Source: Phenylobacterium sp.
GTDB lineage: Bacteria > Pseudomonadota > Alphaproteobacteria > Caulobacterales > Caulobacteraceae
DNA length: 64,000 nucleotides
Direction: 5' to 3'
Assembly: GCF_022402485.1 (NCBI RefSeq)
Contig: NZ_JAKRSA010000020.1
Location: forward strand, 1 to 64,000
The stretch's first letter is position 1. The number at the start of each line of letters is the position of its first letter. Shown piece after piece: positions 1 through 9,576 of this stretch. Both the position numbers and the translations under genes were made by a program. The notes beneath the pieces were generated by a model. That model made no database searches, was not told the origin of the DNA, and was given only the letters and a program-made list of their open reading frames with translations.

Positions 1-2
1 AA

Positions 3-77
3 TGGTGGATGCGACAGGGATTGAACCTGTGACCCCCTCGGTGTGAACGAGGTGCTCTCCCGCTGAGCTACGCATCC
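3..77 (-). tRNA. tRNA-Val (anticodon CAC)
   Basis: Read on the minus strand this is a complete cloverleaf with an encoded CCA end. The 7-bp acceptor stem pairs GGATGCG with CGCATCC. A D-arm follows (GCTC...GAGC), then an anticodon stem CCTCG/CGAGG enclosing the loop TTCACAC, which gives anticodon CAC for Val codon GUG. The T-arm contains GGTTCAATCC. It lies 16 bp beyond the 3' end of gph on the same strand and could share read-through transcription. Anticodon assignment is direct from the loop. Confidence 0.95.
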
Positions 78-93
78 CTCGGAAGGGACGGCC

Positions 94-831
94 CTATAGC
101 GTCTCGTTTGGCCGGGGGCAAGCCGGCAGTAGCTGCAAACAGGCACCGGGCAGGTGGTCATAGTGGTCGATGAGGATGTCGGCGCCCAGCTCGGCCACCG
201 GGACCTCGGTATAGCCGAAGCTGACCAGGATCAGGGGGATGCCGGCGGCCCGGGCGGCGCCGGCGTCGGGGGCGGCGTCGCCGACCATCAGGGCGTGGTC
301 CGGTCGCCCACCGGCCCGGGCAATGGCGGTCTCCAGATGGCGACGGTCGGGCTTCTGGGCCGGGGCAGCGTCGGCCCCGACAATGGCCTCGAACAGCGAG
401 GCCAGGTTCAGCGCCTCCAGGAGGTTGGTGGAGAGGTCCGTGCGCTTGTTGGTGCAGACCACCAGCCGCGCCCCGGCGCCCCGCAGGGTCTCCAGGGCCC
501 CGACCATGCCGGGAAAGGGGGCGCTGGCGTCGGCGATATGGGCGTTATAGTGGGCGATGAAGCGGTCAAAGAGTCCGCCCATGGCGTCCTCAGCGATAGG
601 ATGGCCAGCCTCGCTGAACCCCCGTTGCAGCAGCCAGCGGGCGCCCTTGCCGATGAAGGGGCGCGCCTCGGCCAGGGGCAGGGGGCCGTGACCCTCTTCC
701 TGCAGGATGACGTTCAGGGTTCCGATCAGGTCGGGGGCGGTGTCCACCAGGGTGCCGTCGAGGTCGAAGGCCAGGGTCGCGCCGGCCAGGGCCGATAGGT
801 CGAGGGGCGCAGACAAGGGAGGGGCGGACAT
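94..831 (-). CDS. gph: Phosphoglycolate phosphatase (HAD family)
   Basis: Predicted soluble HAD-superfamily phosphatase of 245 residues that would hydrolyse 2-phosphoglycolate formed in DNA-repair or oxygenase side reactions. Motif I DLDGT is at residues 23-27 (nucleophile Asp23, general acid Asp25). Motif II is the Thr of the CTNKRTD segment. The motif II/III Lys sits in QKPD, and motif III is MVGDAAPD near residue 200. The helical cap lies between motifs I and II, as in Gph. The same frame stays open far upstream, but that part is antisense to glmU and has no phosphatase character. The ATG at 831 is chosen because it puts the motif at the usual distance from the N-terminus. It is divergent from glmU. 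Family assignment is firm; substrate is inferred from family. Confidence 0.88.
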   Translation of the reverse strand: MSAPPLSAPLDLSALAGATLAFDLDGTLVDTAPDLIGTLNVILQEEGHGPLPLAEARPFIGKGARWLLQRGFSEAGHPIAEDAMGGLFDRFIAHYNAHIADASAPFPGMVGALETLRGAGARLVVCTNKRTDLSTNLLEALNLASLFEAIVGADAAPAQKPDRRHLETAIARAGGRPDHALMVGDAAPDAGAARAAGIPLILVSFGYTEVPVAELGADILIDHYDHLPGACLQLLPACPRPNETL

Positions 832-924
832 GTGCGGTAGCGTCTCCAGACGTCGAAACCTGTCGCCCTTTCGGCTAAACGCCCCATGATTGCAATGTCG
901 TCGACTCGCCAAGGACCTCTGCCC

Positions 925-2286
925 ATGACCTCCAGCGCCAGACCCCGCGCCGCTGTCATCCTCGCTGCGGGCCAGGGCACGCGGATGAAGTCGCCGACGC
1001 CCAAGGTCATGCACCGGGTGGGCGGGCGCACCATGCTCGACCTGGCTATTGATGCCGTGCAGGCCGCCGGATGTGCGCGGGTGGTGGTGGTGGTGGGAAC
1101 CCATAGCCCTGAGGTCCGGCAGGCCGTGGTGGCGCGGCTGGGCGAGGCTGCGGTCGCCGTCCAGGACCCGCCGCTGGGCACCGGCCATGCGGTACTGGCC
1201 GCTGGCCAGGCCCTGGCCGACTTCGAGGGCGAGGTGCTGGTCACCAATGCTGACTGTCCGCTGCTGACCGGCAAGGACCTGGAGCCCTTGTTCGCCCTGC
1301 GCGCGCAAGGGGTGGGGCTGGCCCTGCTGGGGTTCGAGCCGGCGGAGCCTGGCCTCTATGGCCGGTTGATCCGCGGCGCTGATGGCCATGTGCTCCGCAT
1401 TGTCGAGGCCCGTGACGCCACCGAGGAGGAGCGCCACGTCCGGGCCTGCTATTCCGGCATGATGGCCGCCGACAAGGCCCAGCTGTTCGGCTGGCTGGCC
1501 CGGGTCGGCAACGCCAACGTCAAGGGCGAGTACTATCTCACCGAGGTGGTGGCCATCGCCGTGGCCGACGAGGTGCAGGTCCGCGCCGCCTTCGCCCCCG
1601 AGAGCGCAGTGATGGGGGCCGATTCCCAGGCCCAGCTGGCGGCGGCCGAGGCTGTTTTCCAACAGCGCCGCCGGCAGCATTTCCTCAGCGAGGGCGTGGC
1701 CATGCCTGCGCCCGACACTGTGCACTTTTCCTGGGACACCGAGATTGCGCCGGGCGCCCGGATCGAACCGTTCGTGGTCTTTGGCCCCGGCGTCAGTGTG
1801 GCCACCGGCGCGGTGATCCGGGCCTTCAGCCATCTTGAGGGTGCCCAGGTGGATGAGGACGCGCTCGTGGGTCCCTATGCCCGCCTGCGGCCCGGCGCGC
1901 AGATCGGCGCCAAGGCGCACATCGGCAACTTCGTCGAGGTCAAGAAGGTCACGGTCGGGCCCGGCGCCAAGGCCAATCATCTGGCCTATCTGGGGGACGG
2001 GACAGTGGGCGCAGGTGCCAATATCGGCGCCGGCACGATCTTCTGTAACTATGACGGCTTCGACAAGTTCGAGACCCATGTGGGGGAGGGTGCCTTCATC
2101 GGCTCCAACTCCGCCCTGGTGGCGCCCGTGCGCATTGGGGCCGGTGCCTATACGGGCTCAGGTTCGGTGATCACCCGGGATGTGGCCGCCGATGCCCTGG
2201 CCCTGGAGCGGGCCGCCCAGGTGGAAAAGCCCGGTTGGGCGGCCCGCTTCCGCGCCGCCAAGGCCGCACGACCCAAAAAGCGCTGA
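925..2286 (+). CDS. glmU: Bifunctional UDP-GlcNAc pyrophosphorylase / GlcN-1-P acetyltransferase
   Basis: GlmU (453 aa) acetylates glucosamine-1-phosphate and then uridylylates it to UDP-GlcNAc, the precursor of peptidoglycan and lipid A. The N-terminal nucleotidyltransferase domain opens with [13 protein letters not shown], the signature loop; ADCP and KGEYYLTE lie further on. From about residue 240 the C-terminal half is a left-handed beta helix of hexapeptide repeats, with LGDGTVG and NYDG, the acetyltransferase active-site region. The frame could begin at 886, but the ATG at 925 has AAGGA at 911-915 and starts right before the uridylyltransferase fold. It is divergent from gph, and rpiA follows 91 bp downstream. 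Confidence 0.97.
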   Translation: MTSSARPRAAVILAAGQGTRMKSPTPKVMHRVGGRTMLDLAIDAVQAAGCARVVVVVGTHSPEVRQAVVARLGEAAVAVQDPPLGTGHAVLAAGQALADFEGEVLVTNADCPLLTGKDLEPLFALRAQGVGLALLGFEPAEPGLYGRLIRGADGHVLRIVEARDATEEERHVRACYSGMMAADKAQLFGWLARVGNANVKGEYYLTEVVAIAVADEVQVRAAFAPESAVMGADSQAQLAAAEAVFQQRRRQHFLSEGVAMPAPDTVHFSWDTEIAPGARIEPFVVFGPGVSVATGAVIRAFSHLEGAQVDEDALVGPYARLRPGAQIGAKAHIGNFVEVKKVTVGPGAKANHLAYLGDGTVGAGANIGAGTIFCNYDGFDKFETHVGEGAFIGSNSALVAPVRIGAGAYTGSGSVITRDVAADALALERAAQVEKPGWAARFRAAKAARPKKR

Positions 2287-2377
2287 TCCCTGGTGCCTTT
2301 CGGGCGTGGCCTTCCGCGCCTCAGGCACCTAGAACGGAGCCCTTCGCCGGCGTGCGGCGGACTTGAGACGGAACACA

Positions 2378-3061
2378 ATGGACGCAGACGCCCAGAAAAA
2401 GGCCGCTGGCGAGGCCGCCGCTGAGATGGTCGAGGCCGGCATGGTGGTGGGCCTGGGCACCGGCTCTACTGCCGCCTGGTTCGTCAAGGCCCTGGCGGCC
2501 CGCAGGCTGGACGTCACCTGTGTTGCCACCTCGGTGGCCACGGCGGTCCTGGCCCAGGGCCTGGGCTTGAGGCTTGCCGAGCTTGGGCCGATCAAGGCCA
2601 TCGACCTGACCGTGGACGGCGCCGACGAGATCGGTCCGGCCCTGTCCCTGATCAAGGGCGGCGGCGCAGCCCTTCTGCGGGAGAAGCTGGTCTGGGAGGC
2701 TTCGCGCCGGTGCGTGGTCATCGCTGACGCCGCCAAGCAGGTGCCCGCCCTGGGCCAGTTCCCCCTGCCCATCGAAGTTGTGGCCTTCGCCCACGAAACC
2801 ACGGCCCTACGAATCTGTGACGCCCTGTCGGAATGTGATCTGGGGGTCGCCCCGCGCCTGCGCCTGCGCGACGGCGTTCCGGTGCGCACCGATGGGGGCA
2901 ACCTGATCTATGATGCGGCCTGCGGTCGGATCGAAGACCCAGCCGCCCTCGCCGATGCCCTCAAGAGCGTTACTGGCGTGGTCGATCACGGCCTGTTCCT
3001 CGACCTGGCTGACCTGGCCCTGGTGGGGACGCCCCAGGGCGTCATCACCCTCGAACCTTGA
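2378..3061 (+). CDS. rpiA: Ribose-5-phosphate isomerase A
   Basis: RpiA (227 aa) interconverts ribose-5-phosphate and ribulose-5-phosphate in the pentose phosphate pathway. Family motifs are present in order: GLGTGSTA near residue 28 (phosphate binding), TVDGADEIGP near residue 80 (catalytic Asp/Glu region), KGGGAALLREK near residue 95, and a C-terminal VDHGLFLDLAD segment. The ATG start is taken because the upstream in-frame TTG lacks a better ribosome site; the exact first base may be off by one because of a run of A residues just inside the gene. The stop overlaps an in-frame TTG of gor, so the two are probably co-transcribed. Confidence 0.95.
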   Translation: MDADAQKKAAGEAAAEMVEAGMVVGLGTGSTAAWFVKALAARRLDVTCVATSVATAVLAQGLGLRLAELGPIKAIDLTVDGADEIGPALSLIKGGGAALLREKLVWEASRRCVVIADAAKQVPALGQFPLPIEVVAFAHETTALRICDALSECDLGVAPRLRLRDGVPVRTDGGNLIYDAACGRIEDPAALADALKSVTGVVDHGLFLDLADLALVGTPQGVITLEP

Positions 3062-3078
3062 AGCGGAGTGACCTGAGC

Positions 3079-4464
3079 GTGGCCCAGTACGACTACGACC
3101 TGTTTGTCATCGGTGCCGGCTCCGGCGGGGTGCGCGCCGCCAGGCTTGCGGCCATGAGCGGGGCCCGGGTGGCTGTGGCCGAGGAGGACCGGGTCGGCGG
3201 TACCTGTGTGATCCGCGGCTGCGTGCCCAAGAAGTTCATGGTCTACGCCTCCGAATATGCAGGCCACTTCAAGACCGCCCAGGCCTATGGCTGGAGCTTC
3301 GGCACCGAACCCAGCTTCGATTGGCCGACCTTCCTTAGGGCAAAGGATAATGAGATCGCCCGGCTGTCGGGGATCTATGTCACCAACCTGCAGAACGCCG
3401 GCGCGGAGCTGGTCCACGCCAAGGCGCGGCTCGTAGACGCCCATACCGTCGAGCTGGTGGGCAAGGACAAGACCGTCACGGCCGGTAAGATCCTGATTGC
3501 CACGGGTGGTCGCCCCTGGGTTCCCAAGGACCTGCCCGGCATCGAGCATGTGATCACCTCTGATGAGGCCTTCCACCTGACCGAGTTGCCCAAGCGCATG
3601 GTCATCGCCGGCGGTGGCTATATCGCCGTGGAGTTCGCCTGCATCTTCAACGGGCTGGGTGTGGATGTGACCCTGGTCCACAGAGGCCCCAATATCCTGC
3701 GCGGCTTTGATGACCACGTCCGGGCCCATCTGGCCGAGGAAATGACCCGCAAGGGGATCAAGGTCGTGCTGGGCTGCCAGCATCAGGCGGTGGAGAAAAC
3801 CCCTGCGGGGCTGGTGAGCCGGCTGTCTTCCGGGGCTGCACTGGAGTCTGACCTGGTGCTCTTTGCCCTTGGCCGTGAACCCTATGTGGCGGGTCTGGGG
3901 CTGGAAGCCGCCGGCGTGGCGGTGAAGGACGGCGCCATCGCGGTCGACGACTATTCCCGCACAAACGTCGAGTCGATCTGGGCCGTTGGCGATGTGACCA
4001 ACCGCATCAACCTGACCCCCGTGGCGATCCGCGAGGGGGCAGCCTTCGCCCAGACCGAGTTCTACGCCAATCCCACCACCTTCGACCACGAACTGGTCGC
4101 CTCGGCGGTCTTCTCTCAGCCGGCCATTGGCTCGGTAGGCCTGAGCGAGGCCGAAGCCCGCCATGCCTATGGCAAGGTGGATGTCTATCTCTCCCGGTTC
4201 CGGGCCATGAAGCATACCTTCTCCGGCGGGGAGGAGCGGGCGCTGATCAAGCTCGTGGTGGACGCGGAGAGCCAGAAGCTGCTGGGCTGCCATGTGGTGG
4301 CCTCCGATGGTCCAGAGATCATCCAGATGGCCGCCATCGCCATGAAGATGGGCGTCACCAAGGCCCAGTGGGACTCCACCTGCGCGGTGCACCCGACCCT
4401 GGCAGAGGAACTGGTCACCATGCGCGAGAAGTATGTCCCGCAGGATCTGGGCCCGGTGGCGTGA
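3079..4464 (+). CDS. gor: Glutathione-disulfide reductase
   Basis: FAD- and NADPH-dependent cytosolic reductase (461 aa) that regenerates GSH from GSSG. The N-terminal FAD motif GAGSGG is followed by the redox-active disulfide GGTCVIRGCVPKK, a second Rossmann motif (AGGGYIAVEF) for NADPH, a second FAD contact (WAVGDVT) and the C-terminal His-Glu pair in HPTLAEE. A TTG at 3058 overlaps the rpiA stop and is also in frame; GTG at 3079 is preferred because GGAG at 3064-3067 lies 11 bases upstream and the reductase fold starts a few residues later. The last codons overlap the GTG of the next gene. Confidence 0.95.
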   Translation: MAQYDYDLFVIGAGSGGVRAARLAAMSGARVAVAEEDRVGGTCVIRGCVPKKFMVYASEYAGHFKTAQAYGWSFGTEPSFDWPTFLRAKDNEIARLSGIYVTNLQNAGAELVHAKARLVDAHTVELVGKDKTVTAGKILIATGGRPWVPKDLPGIEHVITSDEAFHLTELPKRMVIAGGGYIAVEFACIFNGLGVDVTLVHRGPNILRGFDDHVRAHLAEEMTRKGIKVVLGCQHQAVEKTPAGLVSRLSSGAALESDLVLFALGREPYVAGLGLEAAGVAVKDGAIAVDDYSRTNVESIWAVGDVTNRINLTPVAIREGAAFAQTEFYANPTTFDHELVASAVFSQPAIGSVGLSEAEARHAYGKVDVYLSRFRAMKHTFSGGEERALIKLVVDAESQKLLGCHVVASDGPEIIQMAAIAMKMGVTKAQWDSTCAVHPTLAEELVTMREKYVPQDLGPVA

Positions 4465-5711
4465 CAAAGGGTCTGTCCTTCATCGAGGGCCCTGGCTTCG
4501 CCCGCTGGTGCGGTTGGGTGCTGGTCTTCGCGGCCGCCCTGTCCGGACCCATGGCCTGGATCGGCCCCCTGGGCTTTGCGGCGCTGCTCAGCCTGGTGGG
4601 GCTGTTGACCCTGCCGGCCTTGCAGATGCACGAGGCCGACCGCCCTGCAGCCCTGGCCCTGGTCGTCCTGGTCATCTGGGCGGCGGGTTCCATGCTCTGG
4701 AGTCCCTTTGAGCCGGAGTCCCCCTGGACCTCCAATGCGGTCAAGCTGGTTTGCCAGGCCCTGCTGTATTGGGCGGCCTACAGCGCCGTGCGCCGGGCCG
4801 AAGCCGGCGTCCTGCGCTGGGCCATGGTGGTCTTCATGTGGAGCATGTCAGCCCTGGCGGCGATGCTGATCATTGAGGCCGTGACCGGGGCGGCGGTCTA
4901 TCAGGCCCTGCGTCAGGCGACCGCCGATCCGATCCGCCCGGACCTTGCGGTGCGCAATGTGGCCCAGGGGGTGTTCGTCCTGGCCGTCCTCTTCGGGCCT
5001 GCGGCCCTGGCGGCGGTGCGCCTGGGCTGGTGGCAGCTGGCGGTGTTGATGGCCGCAGGCGTGGTGGCCGGTGCCATCGGACTGAATGCCGACGCCCCGC
5101 TCATCGCCCTGGCCGCCGCCAGCCTGGCCGGTGCCGCCGTCTATCGCTGGCCGGTCATGGCACCCCGGGTGCTTGGGGTGGGGACGGCGTTCTTTTTCCT
5201 GGCCACCCCGTTGGTGATCTGGGCGCTCCGAGCTCAGGGTGTTTACGGCCTTATTCAGGAGCGGGTCAGCCTCTCCTGGAGCATGCGCATGGACTATTGG
5301 AGCTTTGCGGTCGACTGGATCAGCGACAAGCCCCTGCGCGGCTGGGGCCTGGACGCCAGCCGAATGTTCGGCCCGGGCATCCGGCTGCATCCCCATGACG
5401 CGGCCCTGCAGGTCTGGCTGGAACTTGGGGTGATCGGTGCCGCTGCAGCCACCGTCTTCTGGGTGACCATCTTTCATCGCCAGGAGCGCCGCACCCCCGA
5501 CCTCGGCGCGGTGGCCGGTACGGCGGCGGCGGTGAGTTACCTCACCTTTGCCGCCGTCAGCTTCGGGGTCTGGCAGGAGTGGTGGCTGGCCCTGGGGGCC
5601 CTGGCCGTGGTCTCCGCCGCCGCCGCCCAGCGTCTGGCTAAAGTGGAGACGGTACCAAACCCCTCTACGGCTGCGCGCAGAGCATCGACCTATCCCCCCA
5701 TCTCGGAGTAG
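4461..5711 (+). CDS. O-antigen ligase family (Wzy/WaaL-like) membrane protein
   Basis: Multi-pass inner-membrane protein of 416 residues with about ten hydrophobic segments. Its large periplasmic loop carries the pattern of O-antigen ligases and polymerases: a basic stretch near QERVSLSWSMR, then GWGLDASR, and LHPHDAALQVWLELG near residue 310, where family members have H-N/D-x-x-LQ-x-x-x-ELG. It would join or polymerise undecaprenyl-linked glycans, but neither ligase nor polymerase activity can be told from sequence. The GTG start overlaps the gor stop (GTGA), implying translational coupling to an unrelated metabolic gene. No other polysaccharide genes are in the window. A frame extending upstream inside gor is disregarded. 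Confidence 0.75.
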   Translation: MTKGLSFIEGPGFARWCGWVLVFAAALSGPMAWIGPLGFAALLSLVGLLTLPALQMHEADRPAALALVVLVIWAAGSMLWSPFEPESPWTSNAVKLVCQALLYWAAYSAVRRAEAGVLRWAMVVFMWSMSALAAMLIIEAVTGAAVYQALRQATADPIRPDLAVRNVAQGVFVLAVLFGPAALAAVRLGWWQLAVLMAAGVVAGAIGLNADAPLIALAAASLAGAAVYRWPVMAPRVLGVGTAFFFLATPLVIWALRAQGVYGLIQERVSLSWSMRMDYWSFAVDWISDKPLRGWGLDASRMFGPGIRLHPHDAALQVWLELGVIGAAAATVFWVTIFHRQERRTPDLGAVAGTAAAVSYLTFAAVSFGVWQEWWLALGALAVVSAAAAQRLAKVETVPNPSTAARRASTYPPISE

Positions 5712-5779
5712 AAGGCCGCACTTTCGTCCCCGGGGCCTCCGCCGCCTCGACCATGGGGGACGATGCGGAGCTGTGACTG

Positions 5780-7159
5780 ATGAGTGACAACTGGAACCCG
5801 GCCTCCTGGCGCGCCAAGCCGGCCAAGCATATCCCGGAAGACTACCCGGATGCTGCGGCCCTCCTGCAGGTCGAGCAGACCCTGCGTGGCATGCCGCCCC
5901 TGGTGTTTGCAGGCGAGGCCCGTCGTCTGAAATCCCTGCTGGGGGACGTGGCCGAGGGCCGCGCCTTCCTGCTGCAGGGGGGCGACTGCGCCGAGAGCTT
6001 CAAGGAGTTCCACGCCGACAATATCCGCGACACCTTCCGGCTGATCCTGCAGATGGCCGTGGTGCTGACCTTTGCCGGCGGCAAGCCGGTGGTGAAGGTG
6101 GGCCGTATGGCGGGACAGTTCGCCAAGCCGCGTTCGTCCCCGGTGGAGAAGATCGGCGATGTGGAACTGCCCTCCTATCGCGGCGACAACATCAACGGCA
6201 TGGAGTTCACGCCCGAGGCCCGGGCACCGGATCCTGAGCGCCTGCTGCGGGCCTATTCCCAGTCGTCCTCGACGCTGAACCTGCTGCGGGCCTTTGCCGG
6301 CGGCGGCTATGCCGACCTCTATAACATCCACCGCTGGACCCTCGGCTTCGTCAGCGACAGCCCCCAGGGTGCCCGTTATCGGGAACTTTCGGAGAAGATC
6401 AGCGAGGCCCTGACCTTCATGGCGGCCATCGGGGTCACCCCTGACAGCCATCCAGATCTGCACCGGGTCGAGTTCTTCACCTGCCACGAGGCCCTGTTGC
6501 TGGGCTTCGAGGAGGCCATGACCCGGATCGATTCCACCTCCGGCGATTGGTATGACACCTCGGCGCACCTGTTGTGGATTGGCGAACGCACCCGTCAGCT
6601 GGACGGTGCTCACATCGAGTTCTGCCGTGGGGTGAAGAACCCCGTCGGCATCAAGGTCGGCCCGACCCTGGAGCCCGATGAGCTGCTACGCCTGATCGAT
6701 GTGCTCAGCCCCCATAATGAGGCGGGTCGCCTGACGCTCTATGGGCGGTTTGGCCATGACAAGATCGCTGATCGCCTGCCCCGTTTGATGCAGGCCACCA
6801 AGGCCGGCGGGCGCAATGTGGTCTGGGCCATCGACCCGATGCACGGCAACACTCTGACGGCGGCCAATGGCTACAAGACCCGGCCCTTTGACCGCATTCT
6901 CTCGGAAGTGAAGTCCTTCGTGGAGATCGCCAAGGCCGAAGGGGTGCATCCTGGCGGGGTCCATCTTGAGATGACAGGCCAGAATGTCACCGAGTGCCTC
7001 GGGGGGGCCCGCGCCCTGACCGAAGGGGACCTCGGCGACCGCTATCACACCCACTGCGACCCGCGCCTGAACGGGGAACAGGCCCTCGAACTCGCTTTCC
7101 TGGTGGCTGAAAAGCTCAAGGAAGACCGGGTCGACCTGGCCCGCCGGGTGGCGATCTGA
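5780..7159 (+). CDS. Class II 3-deoxy-7-phosphoheptulonate synthase
   Basis: Plant-like type II DAHP synthase (459 aa), first step of the shikimate pathway: phosphoenolpyruvate plus erythrose-4-phosphate gives DAHP. It opens with the family's characteristic W-x-P-x-SWR segment. Metal and substrate motifs include QGGDCAESF near residue 70, [19 protein letters not shown] near residue 100, [11 protein letters not shown], and [10 protein letters not shown] with [18 protein letters not shown] near the C-terminus. Length and order fit the class II family, which has no similarity to AroF/G/H of E. coli. It stands alone after the ligase-like gene with a 68-bp gap. Confidence 0.96.
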   Translation: MSDNWNPASWRAKPAKHIPEDYPDAAALLQVEQTLRGMPPLVFAGEARRLKSLLGDVAEGRAFLLQGGDCAESFKEFHADNIRDTFRLILQMAVVLTFAGGKPVVKVGRMAGQFAKPRSSPVEKIGDVELPSYRGDNINGMEFTPEARAPDPERLLRAYSQSSSTLNLLRAFAGGGYADLYNIHRWTLGFVSDSPQGARYRELSEKISEALTFMAAIGVTPDSHPDLHRVEFFTCHEALLLGFEEAMTRIDSTSGDWYDTSAHLLWIGERTRQLDGAHIEFCRGVKNPVGIKVGPTLEPDELLRLIDVLSPHNEAGRLTLYGRFGHDKIADRLPRLMQATKAGGRNVVWAIDPMHGNTLTAANGYKTRPFDRILSEVKSFVEIAKAEGVHPGGVHLEMTGQNVTECLGGARALTEGDLGDRYHTHCDPRLNGEQALELAFLVAEKLKEDRVDLARRVAI

Positions 7160-7251
7160 CGTCCCAGGGACCACAGACCGCCGCACCTGCGTTTGGCGGG
7201 GCTCAAGCGGTCCGACATGATCTGAGCCGGCTGCTGACCCTGGCGGGGCCG

Positions 7252-8532
7252 GTGGTGCTCGCACGCCTGGGCATCATGACCATGGGTCTGATGGACGCCA
7301 TTGTCGTCGGTCGGTACTCCGCCGAGCAGTTGGGGTTCCATGCCATGGCTTGGGCACCCACCTCGGTGATCCTCACCATGGCCATCGGCCTGCTCACCGG
7401 GGTCCAGGTGATGACCGCCCGGGCCGTGGGCGAAGGGCGGCGGCATGAGAGTGGCGCGGTCCTGCGGCGGGGCCTGATCTATGGCGGCTGGATCGGCCTG
7501 GCATCCATGATCTTTCTGGTCGCGGTGGCCCCTTGGGGCCTGACGCGGATTGGCCTGGAGCCGAGCCTGGCCCAGGGGTCCATCGGGCCTGTGATCATCT
7601 TCGCCCTGTCTCTGCCCACCTATGTGGTGGCCTGCGCCGCCAGCTTCTGGCTGGAGGGCCTGTCGCGGCCAGGGCCGGCCATGGTGATCATGTGGCTGGC
7701 CAATCTGGTCAATCTGGCCTTCCTGCTGGTGCTGGTGCCCGGCGCCTTTGGGCTGCCGGAGATGGGGGCGGTCGGTGCCGCCTGGGCGACCTTCATGGCC
7801 CGGGCCTTCCTGGCCATCGCCTTGCTGGTCTACATCATCCGAATGGCTGAGGCCCGGGCGCTTGGTGTCTTCACCAAGCCCGCTCGGGATCGCGCCGCCG
7901 CAGCCGAGCAGCGCAAGATCGGCTATGGCGCTGGAGCGTCCAACTTCTTCGAGGTGGCAGCCTTCGCCTCCCTGAATGTTGTCGCCGGATGGATCGGAAC
8001 CCTCGCCCTGGCCGCCTGGACGGTGGTGCTCAACGTCATCTCCATGGTCTTCATGGCCCCCCTGGGCCTGGCGGCCGCCACCGCGGTCCTGGTGAGCAGC
8101 GCCTACGGGGCCCGCGATCGCCAGGGCGTCATCCGCGCCGCCATGGTGGGGTTCGCGGTCACCGCCGTGTTCGGGGTCGTCGTCTCCCTGATCATCTGGC
8201 CGGCAGCCCCCTGGATCGCGGCGGCCTACACCACGGAGACCGAGGTGATCGCCGTGGCCGCCGCTGCGCTCGCATTGTCTTGCCTGTTTCTTCTGGCCGA
8301 TGGCCTGCAGGTGGTGATCGCCCAGGCGTTGCGGGCGCGGGGGGATGTGTGGATGCCCACCTTCACCCACCTGACCAGCTATGTGATCATCATGATGCCC
8401 CTGGCTTGGTGGCTGGCCCTGCCCATGGGTATGGGGGTCACCGGCCTCGTCTGGGCAGTGATCCTGGCCAGTCTGATTTCGGCGGGCCTGTTGTCAGCGC
8501 GGTTCTGGCGCCTGTCGCGCCAGCCGCTCTGA
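7252..8532 (+). CDS. MATE family efflux transporter (N-terminus uncertain)
   Basis: Inner-membrane drug/sodium or proton antiporter of the MATE/NorM family; at least eleven hydrophobic segments are visible. Hallmarks are VDTxxVGR-like LMDAIVVGRYSAEQLG near the N-terminus and the repeated half starting after residue 210. The first canonical start in frame is GTG at 7252, which falls inside what should be TM1. The frame is open from 7111, and the preceding codons encode a family-like segment (HDLSRLLTLAGPVVLA). There is no ATG, GTG or TTG there; a CTG at 7156 overlaps the DAHP synthase stop as CTGA. The real start is therefore probably upstream and non-canonical, or a base error hides it. Confidence 0.85.
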   Translation: MVLARLGIMTMGLMDAIVVGRYSAEQLGFHAMAWAPTSVILTMAIGLLTGVQVMTARAVGEGRRHESGAVLRRGLIYGGWIGLASMIFLVAVAPWGLTRIGLEPSLAQGSIGPVIIFALSLPTYVVACAASFWLEGLSRPGPAMVIMWLANLVNLAFLLVLVPGAFGLPEMGAVGAAWATFMARAFLAIALLVYIIRMAEARALGVFTKPARDRAAAAEQRKIGYGAGASNFFEVAAFASLNVVAGWIGTLALAAWTVVLNVISMVFMAPLGLAAATAVLVSSAYGARDRQGVIRAAMVGFAVTAVFGVVVSLIIWPAAPWIAAAYTTETEVIAVAAAALALSCLFLLADGLQVVIAQALRARGDVWMPTFTHLTSYVIIMMPLAWWLALPMGMGVTGLVWAVILASLISAGLLSARFWRLSRQPL

Positions 8533-8540
8533 CGGACGCC

Positions 8541-9443
8541 TCAGCGCCCGGTGCCGAGGATCCAGCCTTCTTCCCGCTCGGCGGCGACCACGGCGGCCTC
8601 ATCCAGGCCCTTGGGGGCGGCGAACAGGTCAGCCAGCTTGCCGGCCTCGTCGAGCTTGGCAAAGTGTTCGGCGGTTTCCCGCACCTGGACCAGATCCTTG
8701 ACCTCACCTGGTGCCGCCTTGATGTTGAGCAGCGAGGGATAAACCTCACTGACCATCACTTCGACCCCTTCGAGGGCGGCGGGCGTCAGGGCGCCAAAGC
8801 CGGTTTCCAGGGGCCAGACCCGCAGGGCGTCTCCCCGGGCGAGCTTCAGCCGCTTGACCGCAGGGATTCCCAGCAGGGCCTGGCCCCCTACCGAGCCATT
8901 GTAATAGAGCTTCCAGATGGATGACGCGCCCTTGGCCGCTTCGTCGGCATGGCGGAATTCCGGCAGGTCGTCGGGGCCATGGGGCCTGGTCCGCTTGGGC
9001 TGAAGGGTGGTCAGGGCGTCCTTGGGCGGGCAGCCCCAGAACGGGAACGGGCCCCCGGTCAGTCGGCGGTTCAGCTCTGAGCCGACCCCGAACCGGTTGT
9101 TGGTGTTGTCGGCCTTGTCCTTGACCATCTTGTCGATCTGATCCCAGACCGCCCGCCAAGGCGGATCGCCGGCCAGGTTGAGCCCGGCGGCGAAGCCCCG
9201 GGGAAAGCCCAAGGGGAAGTCGAACCCCAACAGGGCCCGCTCGCCGCGTTTCTTCAGATCATCCAGGGTCGCTGCGATCAGTTTCTCGGCCTCGCCCCGG
9301 GTGGCGGGATTGTGGGCCTCGAAGGACATCCGAAAGCGCACGTCGCGCTTAAGGACGCCGATCCAAACGGAGTCCGCCCCGGTGCCGGGTTTGGCCGCGG
9401 CGCTCCAGTCGACAATCAGATAGGCGCTGAAAAGGCGCGACAC
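8541..9443 (-). CDS. Conserved protein with RNase H-fold-like motifs (DUF429-like)
   Basis: Soluble protein of 300 residues that I do not recognise as an enzyme of known role. The N-terminus has a hydrophobic strand followed by VDWSAAA, and LGFDFPLGFPRGFA lies near residue 75. These resemble the first strands and conserved acidic residues of RNase H-like DUF429 proteins (GxDxS and D-x-P patterns). Other conserved-looking segments are NRRLTGGPFPFWGCPP and VWPLETGF. Some alphaproteobacterial homologues carry loose names linking them to cobalamin or molybdopterin synthesis, but nothing here supports that. It converges with the MATE gene with an 8-bp gap. Confidence 0.7.
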   Translation of the reverse strand: MSRLFSAYLIVDWSAAAKPGTGADSVWIGVLKRDVRFRMSFEAHNPATRGEAEKLIAATLDDLKKRGERALLGFDFPLGFPRGFAAGLNLAGDPPWRAVWDQIDKMVKDKADNTNNRFGVGSELNRRLTGGPFPFWGCPPKDALTTLQPKRTRPHGPDDLPEFRHADEAAKGASSIWKLYYNGSVGGQALLGIPAVKRLKLARGDALRVWPLETGFGALTPAALEGVEVMVSEVYPSLLNIKAAPGEVKDLVQVRETAEHFAKLDEAGKLADLFAAPKGLDEAAVVAAEREEGWILGTGR

Positions 9444-9576
9444 GGCATAGCTCCGGGCGGGAAGGGGGCGTGGAGGCCTGCTTGTAACGCTTCAACCTGG
9501 ACGGGCCAATGGCATGTCGTTCACAAGACACACAAGATGACTATGCTGGCCCTTCGTTCGTTGCCGGAGATTCCCG

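Noticed and set aside
832..2079. Long open frame continuing upstream of gph on the minus strand
   Set aside because: It is antisense to glmU, has the unusual His/Gly/Arg composition of a shadow frame in GC-rich DNA, and the phosphatase fold starts at 831.
2986..4467. Long minus-strand open frame opposite gor
   Set aside because: Shadow of the well-supported glutathione reductase gene; no recognisable domain and atypical composition.
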